In this document: positions 34,061 through 42,895 of the stretch, one piece after another | Numbering within the stretch: position 1 is the stretch's first letter | Layout: each line of letters starts with the position of its first letter | Assembly: GCA_024346935.1 (NCBI GenBank) | Contig: AP024878.1 | Span: 620,001-684,000, forward strand | Source: Vibrio inusitatus | Lineage (GTDB): Bacteria; Pseudomonadota; Gammaproteobacteria; Enterobacterales; Vibrionaceae | Reading direction: 5' to 3' | Length of the DNA stretch: 64,000 nucleotides | The notes under the pieces: model-generated | What the model saw: the letters and a program-made list of their open reading frames with translations, nothing else | Told to the model about the DNA's origin: nothing | Databases searched by the model: none | Made by a program: the position numbers and the translations under genes

Positions 34061-34139
34061 TCAAATTTGCCTATAGAGAGTGAGCCGGTTCTGTTTAGCT
34101 TAGACCGATATTTCTAAGACTATGCCAATCTGAAGCAAC

Positions 34140-34994
34140 TTAAGAGGAAGGGAGGTGCTTTGTTCTAATGTCCTTGAGTACTGACTGGAGTTTTTTATAA
34201 CGATCTTTACCTAATGCTGTTAATCGTCGGTCTAAATAGACATCATGGGATTGTTTCAAAAGATAGTTACATACATTTTGCGCATCACGTGAGCTTTTTA
34301 TCTTCTTGAACATGGATTGATAGATACCTTTTCTATATACCCAATCACTGCCTGCACTCGCTTCCAAAGCGCGTTTAAACTGCAATTTGAAGCGAGCGTT
34401 AGTTTTTGGATAGGCAATCACCATGTGTATGTGTTTTTCACCTTCAGAGTCATTTTCGAGTACAGACATAACCATAGGTGGCGTGACTCCTAGTTGAGCG
34501 CAGCAACTCTTGAGATAACGACGTACTCTAGCTGCGATCCAATGTCTAGGATTGTCTTGTTGGTGTATTTGCTTAAGTATTGCTGGCGTAAACTTCAGAG
34601 TTACATGATAACTGTCAATCGTACAGTCGTTTCCTATTGCATCTATCGTCAGAATGGCTCGCTCGTAGTTACAGAGATCTTTCCATCGAGGAAGGGTAGA
34701 TTTGATAGTAGATAGTTTAGGATAAGCACTTTTATCCTCCATAGTAACTAGGTGGCATGCTAATTGCCTGAACTGATCGTATGTTCGATTGGTGTAAAGT
34801 CTTGTTAAAGCAAGAATTAAGCGCGTTTGTGGTGACTCAAGTGCTATGAGTGAATATTTACAAATGTCCGTGATTTCTCTTTTTTTTCTTTGTTCACATT
34901 CCAGCCAATATTTATGACTGCTTATCGATAGGTCAGCCAATTTGAGTGCAGCTATTTGCTGAATAGAGGAGGCTGTTAGAGGAGGAGTGTGCAT
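34140..34994 (-). CDS. HUH endonuclease / rolling-circle Rep-like protein (island 3)
   Basis: A 284-aa protein with Rep-type motifs in the right order and spacing: YHVTLKFTP (129-137, motif 1), KHIHMVIAY (187-195, HxH) and NVCNYLLKQS (240-249, Tyr244 and Lys247). It would nick DNA for replication or transfer of the island. The N-terminal ~110 residues are helical and unassigned. It is the counterpart of the island 2 HUH protein, with little sequence identity visible. It ends 39 nt after the integrase start side and reads in the same direction as the integrase. Confidence 0.6.
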   Translation of the reverse strand: MHTPPLTASSIQQIAALKLADLSISSHKYWLECEQRKKREITDICKYSLIALESPQTRLILALTRLYTNRTYDQFRQLACHLVTMEDKSAYPKLSTIKSTLPRWKDLCNYERAILTIDAIGNDCTIDSYHVTLKFTPAILKQIHQQDNPRHWIAARVRRYLKSCCAQLGVTPPMVMSVLENDSEGEKHIHMVIAYPKTNARFKLQFKRALEASAGSDWVYRKGIYQSMFKKIKSSRDAQNVCNYLLKQSHDVYLDRRLTALGKDRYKKLQSVLKDIRTKHLPSS

Positions 34995-35080
34995 GCTAGA
35001 ATCATCCTTATTAGAGGTACTACTTTCTAGTGGTATTAGAGAAGCCAGCGGGGATACGCTGGCTTTTTTGTGGGTGAGGC

Positions 35081-36799
35081 TTACTTCTTCTTACGGCACT
35101 TGAAGCGACTAAAAGATACTGCGTTGAGGTCAAAACCAAAGTCGAGGTTATCGAGCGCTTGCTTCATAGCATGGAGGCGTTCTTTTTGCTCAGGAATGGG
35201 AAGGCGGTCCCTATGGTTGTATGTGTGCAGTGTTACATCACTCCATCGGCTTTCAGATATGCCGTAGGTTTTCGCAAAATCCATACTATGACCAACGATG
35301 TTTTTAATCGTTTCAAGTGTGGCAGGTTCTCCCGTCTCTTTGAGCTTGGTATTAAGCATAAGAGTGACAAAGTTATGCCTCAGGCTATGGAAGCTTAGCG
35401 ATATATCGCTTCTGTCTGGAAATACACCAACTCTAGCCATGTAACCATTGAGGCGCACCTCTCCTTTGTTGTCTATCTGTTTTGATGAAGCATTAAAGAA
35501 TTGACCTATAGTGTCACTGTATTTTGATGTTTTTCCTTTGAGCTTCAGCTCTTCAAATAGTCGAGTAGGTTTTGATTTAGTGCGTCTACGACTCTTCTTG
35601 TCCTTGTAGTACTCAATTAGGCCGGCATTGATAAGTGATTCAGGAATAGGAAAGTAGCGAATACCAGCATCACTTTTGGCTTCTCCGATACGAATACACC
35701 AAAATCCCTGTTCATAGATAAGGCTATCAAGCGTCAACGCACCGATCTCATCGGAGCGCATTCCTGTCGTTAATGCAATTAAAGGAACCCAAAATTTCCA
35801 ATCGAGTGGCTTTTCGCGAGGGCGCATTCTATCGCCATAAAGATACCCGGTGAAAAGCTGGTTAAGTTGGTCTTGAGTAAACGGTACACGTTTCTTACGG
35901 GTCGATTTCTCACGCTTTGCGGAAACAGTGAGCATGTCGCTATAGTCTTCGGGCAGGTAACGATTAGTTTTAGCCCATCGTAGTAGCTGTCTGGCATGCT
36001 TAAACGCCGAGTTGATCCCTCCGCCAGAGAGGCGCGAGCCATCTAAGCTTTTTGTTTGATCACTAAACCATTTCGCACGTAAAGATCGGTCGGTTGGTAA
36101 CATATACCCTAACTTATCAAAGTTCGAGGGGATATGGTGCATCACTTCTCTATATTCCTGAATATGACTAGCGCTCAAGTCGCTAATAGATAGGTCATAC
36201 CCAATGATATCGATAAAACGATTCAGGTGACGCATTCGTGCTTGTAGAGTCCGTTCAGTGTTAGTGCTCTCAGTTGCCTCATACGCCAAAAATTTGTCTA
36301 TCAGCTTACGCATGAGTGGTGATGGCTCAATCTTTTTGCTTTCCGGTACTGAAGTATGCTTTGGGACAATCGCATCACGTATCTTAAAGTTTTCTATTCT
36401 AAGTCGAGCGATCTCTTTGTCTTTGTTTATATTGTCGGCATAGAGTTCATCGGCTGCTTCTTGAGTGGCTTGAAGTTCTAGTTCTAACTCTTCATGCCGC
36501 GCCTTGAAATACTTTATCCGGTGATTGTCAATTTTTTGCTGAAGCACCTGTCCAATTGCTGCCATAGTCATAATTCCTAATTGCCTATGATAAAAACGGA
36601 GCAAGGAAGATATCAAACGACGAGACGATACGCTGAGAGGGAGGTAGCTTTTTAGAGCCGTATCACTGCATTTGGTTCTAAGTGACACACGAAGCTCTCT
36701 AGGGACGCCTGGAACGTCTTTGAGTGCAGAGGGAAAGACAAGTCGGAAATAATAGACGCCGAAACGGTTGAGTGTAAGGCCTGGAAGTTTTTTTTGCAT
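35081..36799 (-). CDS. Long tyrosine integrase of island 3
   Basis: A 572-aa recombinase. Start MQKKLPGLTLNRFGVYYFRLVF parallels the island 2 integrase. A coiled-coil segment (about 85-140) precedes the core-binding and catalytic domains, with TGMRSDEIGAL (Arg), HSLRHNFVTLML (HxxR), VGHSMD (His) and HTYNHRD (Tyr). It lies 72 nt from att4 beside intact ssrA and is transcribed away from it. It is the most recently placed integrase of the array by position. Confidence 0.9.
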   Translation of the reverse strand: MQKKLPGLTLNRFGVYYFRLVFPSALKDVPGVPRELRVSLRTKCSDTALKSYLPLSVSSRRLISSLLRFYHRQLGIMTMAAIGQVLQQKIDNHRIKYFKARHEELELELQATQEAADELYADNINKDKEIARLRIENFKIRDAIVPKHTSVPESKKIEPSPLMRKLIDKFLAYEATESTNTERTLQARMRHLNRFIDIIGYDLSISDLSASHIQEYREVMHHIPSNFDKLGYMLPTDRSLRAKWFSDQTKSLDGSRLSGGGINSAFKHARQLLRWAKTNRYLPEDYSDMLTVSAKREKSTRKKRVPFTQDQLNQLFTGYLYGDRMRPREKPLDWKFWVPLIALTTGMRSDEIGALTLDSLIYEQGFWCIRIGEAKSDAGIRYFPIPESLINAGLIEYYKDKKSRRRTKSKPTRLFEELKLKGKTSKYSDTIGQFFNASSKQIDNKGEVRLNGYMARVGVFPDRSDISLSFHSLRHNFVTLMLNTKLKETGEPATLETIKNIVGHSMDFAKTYGISESRWSDVTLHTYNHRDRLPIPEQKERLHAMKQALDNLDFGFDLNAVSFSRFKCRKKK

Positions 36800-36848
36800 T
36801 GGGACACCTTAGTGGCTCATCCCGAAAGCAAAATTCAGATAGAAAAAA

Positions 36849-36870
36849 AGCCTGTAAAAACAGGCTTTTA
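36849..36870 (-). terminator. Current ssrA terminator, supplied by island 3
   Basis: AGCCTG taaaaa CAGGCT (36849-36866) with an A-run to its left is the intrinsic terminator 15 nt beyond the tmRNA 3' end on the minus strand. Confidence 0.8.
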
Positions 36871-36895
36871 TCCAATCGATTGGTGGAGCTGGCGG
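36871..36895 (-). repeat. att site 4: intact ssrA 3' end
   Basis: TCCAATCGATTGGTGGAGCT and following GGCGG are the functional ssrA 3' end and the sequence copied at att1. Confidence 0.9.
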
Positions 36896-37247
36896 GAGTT
36901 GAACCCGCGTCCGAAAACCGTTCATCATTGGTACTACATGCTTAGTCGATCTTTAAATTCACCAAGTACCTGCGAACCGACACGCTAGTAAATGACTATC
37001 CTGAATTATAATTCGCCGTTCATCTCTCAGGCGGGAGAATCCGGGCTAGCTCTTTTGGGTTTGATCTCTTATTGGTCCCCGTCTTAAAAGCGGAAGCTAG
37101 GGTAAGAGAGCTCTCAGCAGGTTATTAAGCTGCTAGTGCGTAGTTTTCGTCGTTTGCGACTATTTTTTTGCGGCTTTTAACGTGGCCAACCGCCCCACGA
37201 CATGCACCTCAGACTTCAGAATTCCCGTCGAATCCTAGATCAGCCCC
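36881..37247 (-). ncRNA. ssrA: tmRNA (transfer-messenger RNA)
   Basis: A 367-nt gene on the minus strand. The 5' end reads GGGGCTGATCTAGGATTCGA and the 3' end pairs with it and encodes CCAGCTCCACCA. The tag reading frame at 37157-37125 encodes ANDENYALAA and a stop. tmRNA with SmpB rescues stalled ribosomes; smpB is the next gene upstream. The 3' end is the insertion target of the island array, yet the gene is complete. Confidence 0.97.
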
Positions 37248-37259
37248 TAGTGTTCTTGC

Positions 37260-37287
37260 ATAGTACCAGAAAAGACCAGCCTGTCTA
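37260..37287 (-). promoter_or_regulatory. ssrA promoter
   Basis: Minus strand: -35 TAGACA (37287-37282), 16-nt spacer, -10 TACTAT (37265-37260), 12 nt before the tmRNA 5' end. Confidence 0.6.
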
Positions 37288-37313
37288 GCACCATGCTTAC
37301 TGGATGCTTAATA

Positions 37314-37799
37314 TTAGCGCAGTTTACTCTTCATAATCCGAGCTTTATCGCGCGCCCAGTCTTTATCTTTAAGATCTGTACGTTTATCGTGCAGCTTTTT
37401 ACCCTTAGCGACACCGATCTTAATTTTAACCCATGAACGTGACCAGTACAGGGATAATGCTGTAAGTGTCATGCCATCACGGTTAATGCTACCGAAAAGG
37501 TTGTCTAGCTCTTTACGCGAAAGCAGAAGCTTACGGATACGAGTAGGGTTAGCTACAATATGAGTAGACGCTTGGTTAAGTGGTATAATGCTCATACCGC
37601 TAATGTAAGCTTCGCCATCTTTAAGATAGACGTAGCTTTCTGCGATATTCGCTTTACCTTGACGTAGAGATTTTACCTCCCAACCTTGGAGCTCTAAGCC
37701 AGCTTCAAGCTCGTCCTCGATAAAGTACTCGTGACGGGCTTTTTTGTTCAGCGCGATAGTATTACTAGACGCTTTGGTTTTTGATTTTTTCTTTGCCAT
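37314..37799 (-). CDS. smpB: SsrA-binding protein SmpB
   Basis: A 161-aa OB-fold protein that binds tmRNA and delivers it to stalled ribosomes. Family blocks are clear: [32 protein letters not shown], then [11 protein letters not shown], and the C-terminal basic tail [24 protein letters not shown]. It lies just upstream of ssrA on the same strand and divergent from ratA. Length and start are normal. Confidence 0.97.
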   Translation of the reverse strand: MAKKKSKTKASSNTIALNKKARHEYFIEDELEAGLELQGWEVKSLRQGKANIAESYVYLKDGEAYISGMSIIPLNQASTHIVANPTRIRKLLLSRKELDNLFGSINRDGMTLTALSLYWSRSWVKIKIGVAKGKKLHDKRTDLKDKDWARDKARIMKSKLR

Positions 37800-37901
37800 A
37801 ATAGCGCCATTATACGGATTGCCTTATTATAGGGAAATTCTTTTTACTCGGTTTAGGGTAAAGCTCAATAAAATTAGCGATTTAGTAGTTGAGGAGTAGT
37901 T

Positions 37902-38345
37902 ATGCCGCAGGTGACCCGTTCAGCATTGGTATCATTTAGCGCTGAACAAATGTTCCATTTGGTCAATGACGTCGCACGATATCCTGAATTTTTACCGGGA
38001 TGCTCTGGCTCTCAGGTGCATGATTTTGATGACACCATGATGACTGCTTCTGTAGATGTCTCTAAGGCTGGTATAAGTAAAACTTTTACCACCAAGAATG
38101 TATTGCATATTGGTCGTGCGATTGAAATGAATTTGGTCGATGGTCCATTCAAGCACCTTAAGGGAGGGTGGTTTTTTACTCCTCTTGATGAGGGGGCTTG
38201 TAAAGTGGAGCTGAAACTTGAGTTTGAATTCTCTAGCCGAATGATAGAAATGGCCTTTGGTAAAGTATTTAACGAGCTGACTTCCAATATGATTAATGCC
38301 TTTACTCAGCGAGCAAAACAGGTGTACCCGTGTTATGAGTATTGA
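37902..38345 (+). CDS. ratA: RatA / coenzyme Q-binding START-domain protein
   Basis: A 147-aa START-like protein of the COQ10/RatA family ([47 protein letters not shown]). The family is linked to ubiquinone function, and E. coli RatA has been reported to inhibit 70S ribosome association. It overlaps rnfH by 11 nt, so the two are translated together. GAGGAG upstream of the ATG supports the start. Confidence 0.92.
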   Translation: MPQVTRSALVSFSAEQMFHLVNDVARYPEFLPGCSGSQVHDFDDTMMTASVDVSKAGISKTFTTKNVLHIGRAIEMNLVDGPFKHLKGGWFFTPLDEGACKVELKLEFEFSSRMIEMAFGKVFNELTSNMINAFTQRAKQVYPCYEY

Positions 38346-38646
38346 TTCCGATATGATCCACGTTGAAGTCGTGTATGCACTTCCCCATGATCAAAGGGTG
38401 GTGGCTTTGGTAGTAAACAAAGAACTAACGGTTGAGCAAATCATTGGACAATCAGGTTTGTTAGCCTTATTTCCTGAGATAGATCTTAAACAGAATAAGG
38501 TTGGTGTATTTAGTCGCAACGTTAAACTCGATGCTTTGGTGCGAGATAATGACCGCATTGAGATATATCGACCTCTGCTGGCAGATCCAAAAGAAATTCG
38601 ACGTAAACGAGCAGAGCAAGCAGCAAAGAAAGCGGCCGAGAAATAA
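38335..38646 (+). CDS. rnfH: RnfH family ubiquitin-like protein
   Basis: A 103-aa protein of the RnfH/UPF0125 family with a beta-grasp fold: [74 protein letters not shown]. The start ATG at 38335 overlaps the ratA stop; the longer upstream frame would run through ratA and is not used. The role is unclear; it pairs conservatively with ratA. Confidence 0.92.
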   Translation: MSIDSDMIHVEVVYALPHDQRVVALVVNKELTVEQIIGQSGLLALFPEIDLKQNKVGVFSRNVKLDALVRDNDRIEIYRPLLADPKEIRRKRAEQAAKKAAEK

Positions 38647-38661
38647 ATCGATAGATATTAG

Positions 38662-38690
38662 AAGGGGAGCACAAGTGCTCCCCTTTTTTA
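38662..38690. terminator. Bidirectional terminator between rnfH and bamE
   Basis: AAGGGGAGCAC / GTGCTCCCCTT stem (38662-38685) with T-run to the right, between convergent genes. Confidence 0.88.
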
Positions 38691-38708
38691 TTTGGTTTAG
38701 TGACGTTG

Positions 38709-39068
38709 TTATTGAATAGCTTGATTGAAAGCTGGGCCTGCGCTGAAGTCACCTTCAATGCGTTGTAGACGCTCATCACTGCCAAAGAACACAAATAGGT
38801 TCTTTTGCTCTGGGTCGTTATGACCTTTTGTGAAATGGTAGATGTAATACCATTTGTTTGGTTTACCGTTTTCTATCAGCATCGGTGAACCTAGAACATA
38901 GCGCACTTGTTCTTTAGACATACCAATACGAAGCTGATCTACTGCAGATTGTTCGACAAAATTGCCTTGGCTAATATCAATGCGATAAACCAATTTTTCT
39001 AAGAAAGCACAGCCAGTTAGCATTGTTAGGGCCAATGGAGCTGCGATTAACCATTTTGTAAGCTGCAT
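38709..39068 (-). CDS. bamE: Outer membrane protein assembly factor BamE
   Basis: A 119-aa lipoprotein of the BAM complex. Lipobox LTGC (Cys about 20), then VYRIDISQGNFVEQSAVDQLRIGMSKEQVRYVLGSP and KWYYIYHF, the SmpA/OmlA domain. Position beside recN, rnfH and ratA is the conserved gammaproteobacterial arrangement. Confidence 0.95.
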   Translation of the reverse strand: MQLTKWLIAAPLALTMLTGCAFLEKLVYRIDISQGNFVEQSAVDQLRIGMSKEQVRYVLGSPMLIENGKPNKWYYIYHFTKGHNDPEQKNLFVFFGSDERLQRIEGDFSAGPAFNQAIQ

Positions 39069-39238
39069 ATGATCAGGTCTTTAACTTCTAAATAAAACTC
39101 GGCAGATAATAAACAAGCTGAGCCAGCTTGTATAGAGAAACAGCCATGAGAGTGGGGATTGCCTGTTATTGACTGTGCAAAATATGACATTTCCCGTGTT
39201 TTCATGGCTGTAGACAGTTGGATTTAGCGTGAGTTCCT

Positions 39239-40900
39239 TTAAGCTGCCATTAACTCTTTGGCATTGGCCAATGTTGATGAGGTGATTTCACTTCCTCCCA
39301 ATAGTCTTGCTAGTTCTTCTACACGTTGTTCTGTATTTAGGGTAAACATTCTTGTTTCAGTAGTGCCTGCTTTTGTTTTCTTTGCGACAAACATCTGCTG
39401 ATGGCCACTACCAGCTACTTGAGGCAAGTGAGTCACACAAAGGATTTGCGTACTTTCACCCAGTTTACGTAGCATTTGTCCAACCACTGCAGCCGTTGGA
39501 CCACTGATCCCGACATCCACTTCATCGAAGATTAGGCTTGGTGTTTCTACTTTTTGTGCGGTGATAACTTGAATCGCCAAAGATATCCGTGACAATTCAC
39601 CACCCGAAGCGACTTTACCTAACGGTTGTAGAGGTTGGCCTGGGTTTGCAGAGACTAAGTACTCTATATCATCAGTGCCTAGTGGAGAGGCATATTTAGA
39701 GTCGTTATTGATACTGATATCAAAGCGTGCCTTCTCCATACTAAGCTGATGCATACTTTCAGAGATCAGTTTATTGAGCTCCTTTGCATATCGTTTGCGC
39801 GACTTACTGAGTTTTTCGGAGCTTTTAAGGTACTTATCTAGGGCTTGATTCACCTCAATTTGAAGTTGCTCAATGCGTTCATCTGAGCAATCAAGTGCTT
39901 CAATTTGTTTTGCGAGATCTTGATGGTGCTGATACAAGTCTTCAGGTAAAACTAAGTGCTTTTTAGCCAACGACATTACACGTGAGTAACGTTCTTCTAC
40001 CATCTGCATACGCATTGGATCCATATCGATAGAATCAAGATAATTACGCAGTTCACTGCTTGCTTCTTCCATCTGGATCAAGGCTTCGTTGAGCATTTCA
40101 CTAATACCTGAAAGACTGCTGTCTAGCTCACCTAATTGCTGTGTTTGATGTATTACATTGTGTAGCAGGGTAATGGCATTGACAGCGTCATTATCGCTAA
40201 TCACATCAAGGCTTTGCTGAGTTAATGACAGAAGTTCACCACTATTGGATAACTTTTTGTGTTCGTCTTCCAATTCTGCGAACTCATTTTCTAGAAGTGC
40301 TAATTCATCTAATTCTTTAATTTGGTATTCAAGTAGTTGCTTTTGAGCAAGATTTTGCTGACCATTTTGAATGGTTTGCTTAAGCGTATTGTCTGCTTGT
40401 CGCCATGCTTGATAATGCTTTTGAACATTATTCAGTAAGCTTTGATGGCCAGCATACTGATCGAGTAAGGTGATCTGATATTCTTTTTTAAGCAGTTGGT
40501 GATGGGCGTGTTGCCCGTGAATACTGACTAATGTCTGGCCTAAGCTTTTAAGCTGAGAAACAGGTACAGGATTGCCATTAATGAAGGCGCGAGAGCGCCC
40601 ATCTTTGCCAATAACTCGACGTAAAATACATTCCTCACCATCGGTAAGTTCGTTGTCTTCTAGCCAGCGCTGTGCACTGAGATTGCTCTCAATCATGAAG
40701 CTAGCGCATAGATCTACTTTATCTTCTCCTTGGCGCACCATGCCTGAATCAGAGCGGCTTCCCAAGCACAGACCTAAGGCATCGATAGCGATAGATTTAC
40801 CAGCACCAGTCTCACCGGTAATGGTGGTCATGCCAGGCTGAAGTTCAATTTGTAACGATTTTACAATGGCGAAATTATTAACACTAAGATGAGCTAACAT
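39239..40900 (-). CDS. recN: DNA repair protein RecN
   Basis: A 553-aa SMC-like ATPase for double-strand break repair. Walker A GETGAGKS near the start, a long coiled coil (about 150-370), then [17 protein letters not shown] (signature) and [12 protein letters not shown] (Walker B). I chose the start [16 protein letters not shown] at 40900, the usual family N-terminus, over the longer frame from 40924, whose start codon would lie inside the LexA box. Two LexA boxes just upstream indicate SOS induction. Confidence 0.95.
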   Translation of the reverse strand: MLAHLSVNNFAIVKSLQIELQPGMTTITGETGAGKSIAIDALGLCLGSRSDSGMVRQGEDKVDLCASFMIESNLSAQRWLEDNELTDGEECILRRVIGKDGRSRAFINGNPVPVSQLKSLGQTLVSIHGQHAHHQLLKKEYQITLLDQYAGHQSLLNNVQKHYQAWRQADNTLKQTIQNGQQNLAQKQLLEYQIKELDELALLENEFAELEDEHKKLSNSGELLSLTQQSLDVISDNDAVNAITLLHNVIHQTQQLGELDSSLSGISEMLNEALIQMEEASSELRNYLDSIDMDPMRMQMVEERYSRVMSLAKKHLVLPEDLYQHHQDLAKQIEALDCSDERIEQLQIEVNQALDKYLKSSEKLSKSRKRYAKELNKLISESMHQLSMEKARFDISINNDSKYASPLGTDDIEYLVSANPGQPLQPLGKVASGGELSRISLAIQVITAQKVETPSLIFDEVDVGISGPTAAVVGQMLRKLGESTQILCVTHLPQVAGSGHQQMFVAKKTKAGTTETRMFTLNTEQRVEELARLLGGSEITSSTLANAKELMAA

Positions 40901-40923
40901 ACAAAAATCCATAGAATGAAACA

Positions 40924-40961
40924 CTGTATATGGAAACAGTATATACTGGTTTTACATACAG
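40924..40961. promoter_or_regulatory. Two tandem LexA (SOS) boxes of recN
   Basis: CTGTATATGGAAACAG (40924-40939) and CTGGTTTTACATACAG (40946-40961) both fit CTG-N10-CAG, centred 22 bp apart, about two helical turns. E. coli recN also has multiple SOS boxes. Confidence 0.88.
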
Positions 40962-41004
40962 TAAAGTCGCTCAGTGAGATTTTTGTTATTTTTTGTGTGA
41001 TGGC

Positions 41005-41889
41005 TTAAAAAAGTTTGCTCGACCAACCCAGTTTCTCTCGTAGAACATGGTAGTAGCTGTAGTCTTTTGGGTGAACCAGTTGCAATACATTGTCGCTACG
41101 ATAAATGTGTATTTCATCACCAGGCTCAACGGGAAGAGAGATTTGTCCATCACAGCTTACCTCTTGAGTGCCACGGTTATCCGGTGCTAACACAAGCTTG
41201 ATGCGACGGTTTCCATCCACTACTAATGGGCGGCTTGATAACGTATGGGGAAACATAGGCACTAAAGAAATGGTGTTCAAGCTTGGTGATAAGATTGGGC
41301 CACCTCCAGATAAAGAGTAGGCGGTTGAACCGGTTGGTGTTGATAGAATTAAACCGTCTGAGCGCTGTGAGAAGGCAAAAGAGTTGTCGATATAGACCTC
41401 GAACTCAATCATGTTGGCGACTTTACCTGGGTGGAGCACCGCTTCGTTGAGTGCCGCATTTTGACTTTTAACCAATCCGTGACGATGTATCTCGGTTTCT
41501 AAAAGAAAGCGTTGTTCTTTGATGTAATGGCCTTCTAGCACCTCTTCTAAAGGAGCTTTGAAATTATCAGGATCCAAATCGGTCAGAAATCCGAGATTCC
41601 CTTTGTTTACACCAATGACGGAAATATCAAATCTAGACAGAACACGAGCAGCGCCTAGCATATTGCCGTCACCACCGACTACAATAGCTAGGTCGGCCTC
41701 TTTGCCTATTTGCATTAGGTTGCTGAAGACCTCGTCGTCTAACTCTGGTAACAACTCTTGCAGTCGGTCATCAATAAGAATGCGATAGTCTTTTTCAGCA
41801 AGCCAATGATAGATCTCATGATGAGTCTGGATGGCACTGATGTCGCGAGGTTTACCCAAAATAGCGATTGTAGAGAAATGCTTGCTCAT
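41005..41889 (-). CDS. nadK: NAD kinase
   Basis: A 294-aa kinase making NADP from NAD. It has the [11 protein letters not shown] motif (about 72-82), the NE/D block (LNEAVLHPG) and the [16 protein letters not shown] motif. The start ATG at 41889 ([15 protein letters not shown]) was chosen because GGGA lies upstream and it matches the family; the frame extends 17 codons more into the grpE promoter. Confidence 0.95.
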   Translation of the reverse strand: MSKHFSTIAILGKPRDISAIQTHHEIYHWLAEKDYRILIDDRLQELLPELDDEVFSNLMQIGKEADLAIVVGGDGNMLGAARVLSRFDISVIGVNKGNLGFLTDLDPDNFKAPLEEVLEGHYIKEQRFLLETEIHRHGLVKSQNAALNEAVLHPGKVANMIEFEVYIDNSFAFSQRSDGLILSTPTGSTAYSLSGGGPILSPSLNTISLVPMFPHTLSSRPLVVDGNRRIKLVLAPDNRGTQEVSCDGQISLPVEPGDEIHIYRSDNVLQLVHPKDYSYYHVLREKLGWSSKLF

Positions 41890-41914
41890 TTTAGTCCCAA
41901 AATAATTGGTTAGG

Positions 41915-41942
41915 CTTGATTCAGAAACGATGATCCCCATAA
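41915..41942 (+). promoter_or_regulatory. Sigma-32 heat-shock promoter of grpE
   Basis: -35 CTTGATT (41915-41921), 13-nt spacer, -10 CCCCATAA (41935-41942), close to the sigma-32 consensus. It overlaps the 5' side of nadK's upstream region. Confidence 0.8.
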
Positions 41943-42039
41943 TAAAGGCAAGTTGAATTCAGATGCTAATTTTTTGTGGATGCATTTCTGTCAAAATAAT
42001 AGCACTTTCAGGAATATGCGCATCCGCGTCGGAGAGATC

Positions 42040-42666
42040 ATGAGCGATAAAGAAAATAAGATTAACGAAGAAGAACTAGTACAAGCGGCAAATGAAGCTG
42101 AACAAGTTGCAGAAGAAGTAACTGAAGAAGCTGAAGTGATCGGCGGTGAGGGTGATATCGAGTGGAACGAAGAAACTGACTCAGATGTAGAAGAGTCTAA
42201 AGTTGCTCAACTAGAAGCAGCATTGCTTCAAACCGAAATGCGCCTTAAAGATCAACAAGACACTGTTGTTCGTGCTAAGGCTGAAGTTGAGAACATGCGT
42301 CGCCGCACAGAACAAGAAATATCTAAAGCGCGTAAGTTTGCGATCAACAAGTTTGCCGAAGAGTTGCTACCGGTTATCGATAACCTAGAGCGAGCAATGG
42401 AAGCGGCAGACTCGGACAACGAGGTGGTTAAGCCATTCCTTGAGGGAATTGAAATGACACATAAGTCATTCATTGACGTTGTTTCTAAGAATGGCCTAGT
42501 GGAAATTAATCCTGTAGGCGAAGCATTTAATCCTGAACTACACAATGCCGTATCTATGGTTGAAAGCCCTGATCACGAAAGTAATACAGTTACAATCGTA
42601 TTGCAGAAGGGTTATGAACTTAACGGTCGCGTGGTTCGTCCAGCGATGGTAATGGTTGCTAAATAA
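42040..42666 (+). CDS. grpE: Nucleotide exchange factor GrpE
   Basis: A 208-aa DnaK cochaperone. An acidic, helical N-terminal part precedes the GrpE domain ([77 protein letters not shown]). The ATG at 42040 has GGAGAG 4-9 nt upstream; the longer frame covers the promoter. A terminator follows before dnaK. Confidence 0.96.
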   Translation: MSDKENKINEEELVQAANEAEQVAEEVTEEAEVIGGEGDIEWNEETDSDVEESKVAQLEAALLQTEMRLKDQQDTVVRAKAEVENMRRRTEQEISKARKFAINKFAEELLPVIDNLERAMEAADSDNEVVKPFLEGIEMTHKSFIDVVSKNGLVEINPVGEAFNPELHNAVSMVESPDHESNTVTIVLQKGYELNGRVVRPAMVMVAK

Positions 42667-42691
42667 GCGTCCAAAGCATGAAGTATTAAGA

Positions 42692-42719
42692 AGAGGCTGT
42701 TTTCAGCCTCTTTTTTTTC
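42692..42719 (+). terminator. grpE terminator
   Basis: AGAGGCTG / CAGCCTCT (42692-42711) followed by eight T. Confidence 0.88.
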
Positions 42720-42822
42720 ATTTTTTTTCTGCCCAAGTCTTGAAACAAAGAATCCAGACCCTATCTATGGTGCAGAGCAATTAAACATAAGCTAACTGCT
42801 ACTAACTAATTTGTAGCTTGGG

Positions 42823-42850
42823 GTTGAATCCAAGCTAAGCATCCCCACTT
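42823..42850 (+). promoter_or_regulatory. Sigma-32 heat-shock promoter of dnaK
   Basis: -35 GTTGAAT (42823-42829), 13-nt spacer, -10 CCCCACTT (42843-42850), 46 nt before the dnaK start. Confidence 0.78.
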
Positions 42851-42895
42851 ATGGGGTAGAAAGAAACAAATAATCAAATTTTTGGAGATAGCCTG

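Larger units (their letters stand above)
29018..36893. mobile_element. Genomic island 3 at ssrA (about 7.9 kb)
   Basis: Lies between att3 and att4 with integrase 35081-36799 next to intact ssrA. The end repeat ATTGGGCACTTTAGGGCTGA (29287-29306) resembles ATTGGGACACCTTAGTGGCT at 36798-36817. Contents: a type IV-like restriction protein, a DUF2971 protein, small HTH protein, serine recombinase, CoiA-like nuclease, HUH Rep-like protein, integrase. Confidence 0.8.

Noticed and set aside
36794..36988. Plus-strand 64-aa ORF over the ssrA 3' end
   Set aside because: It is the antisense reading of the tmRNA gene and att site.
40924..40924. Upstream start for recN
   Set aside because: The start codon would lie in the first LexA box; the internal ATG at 40900 gives the standard N-terminus.
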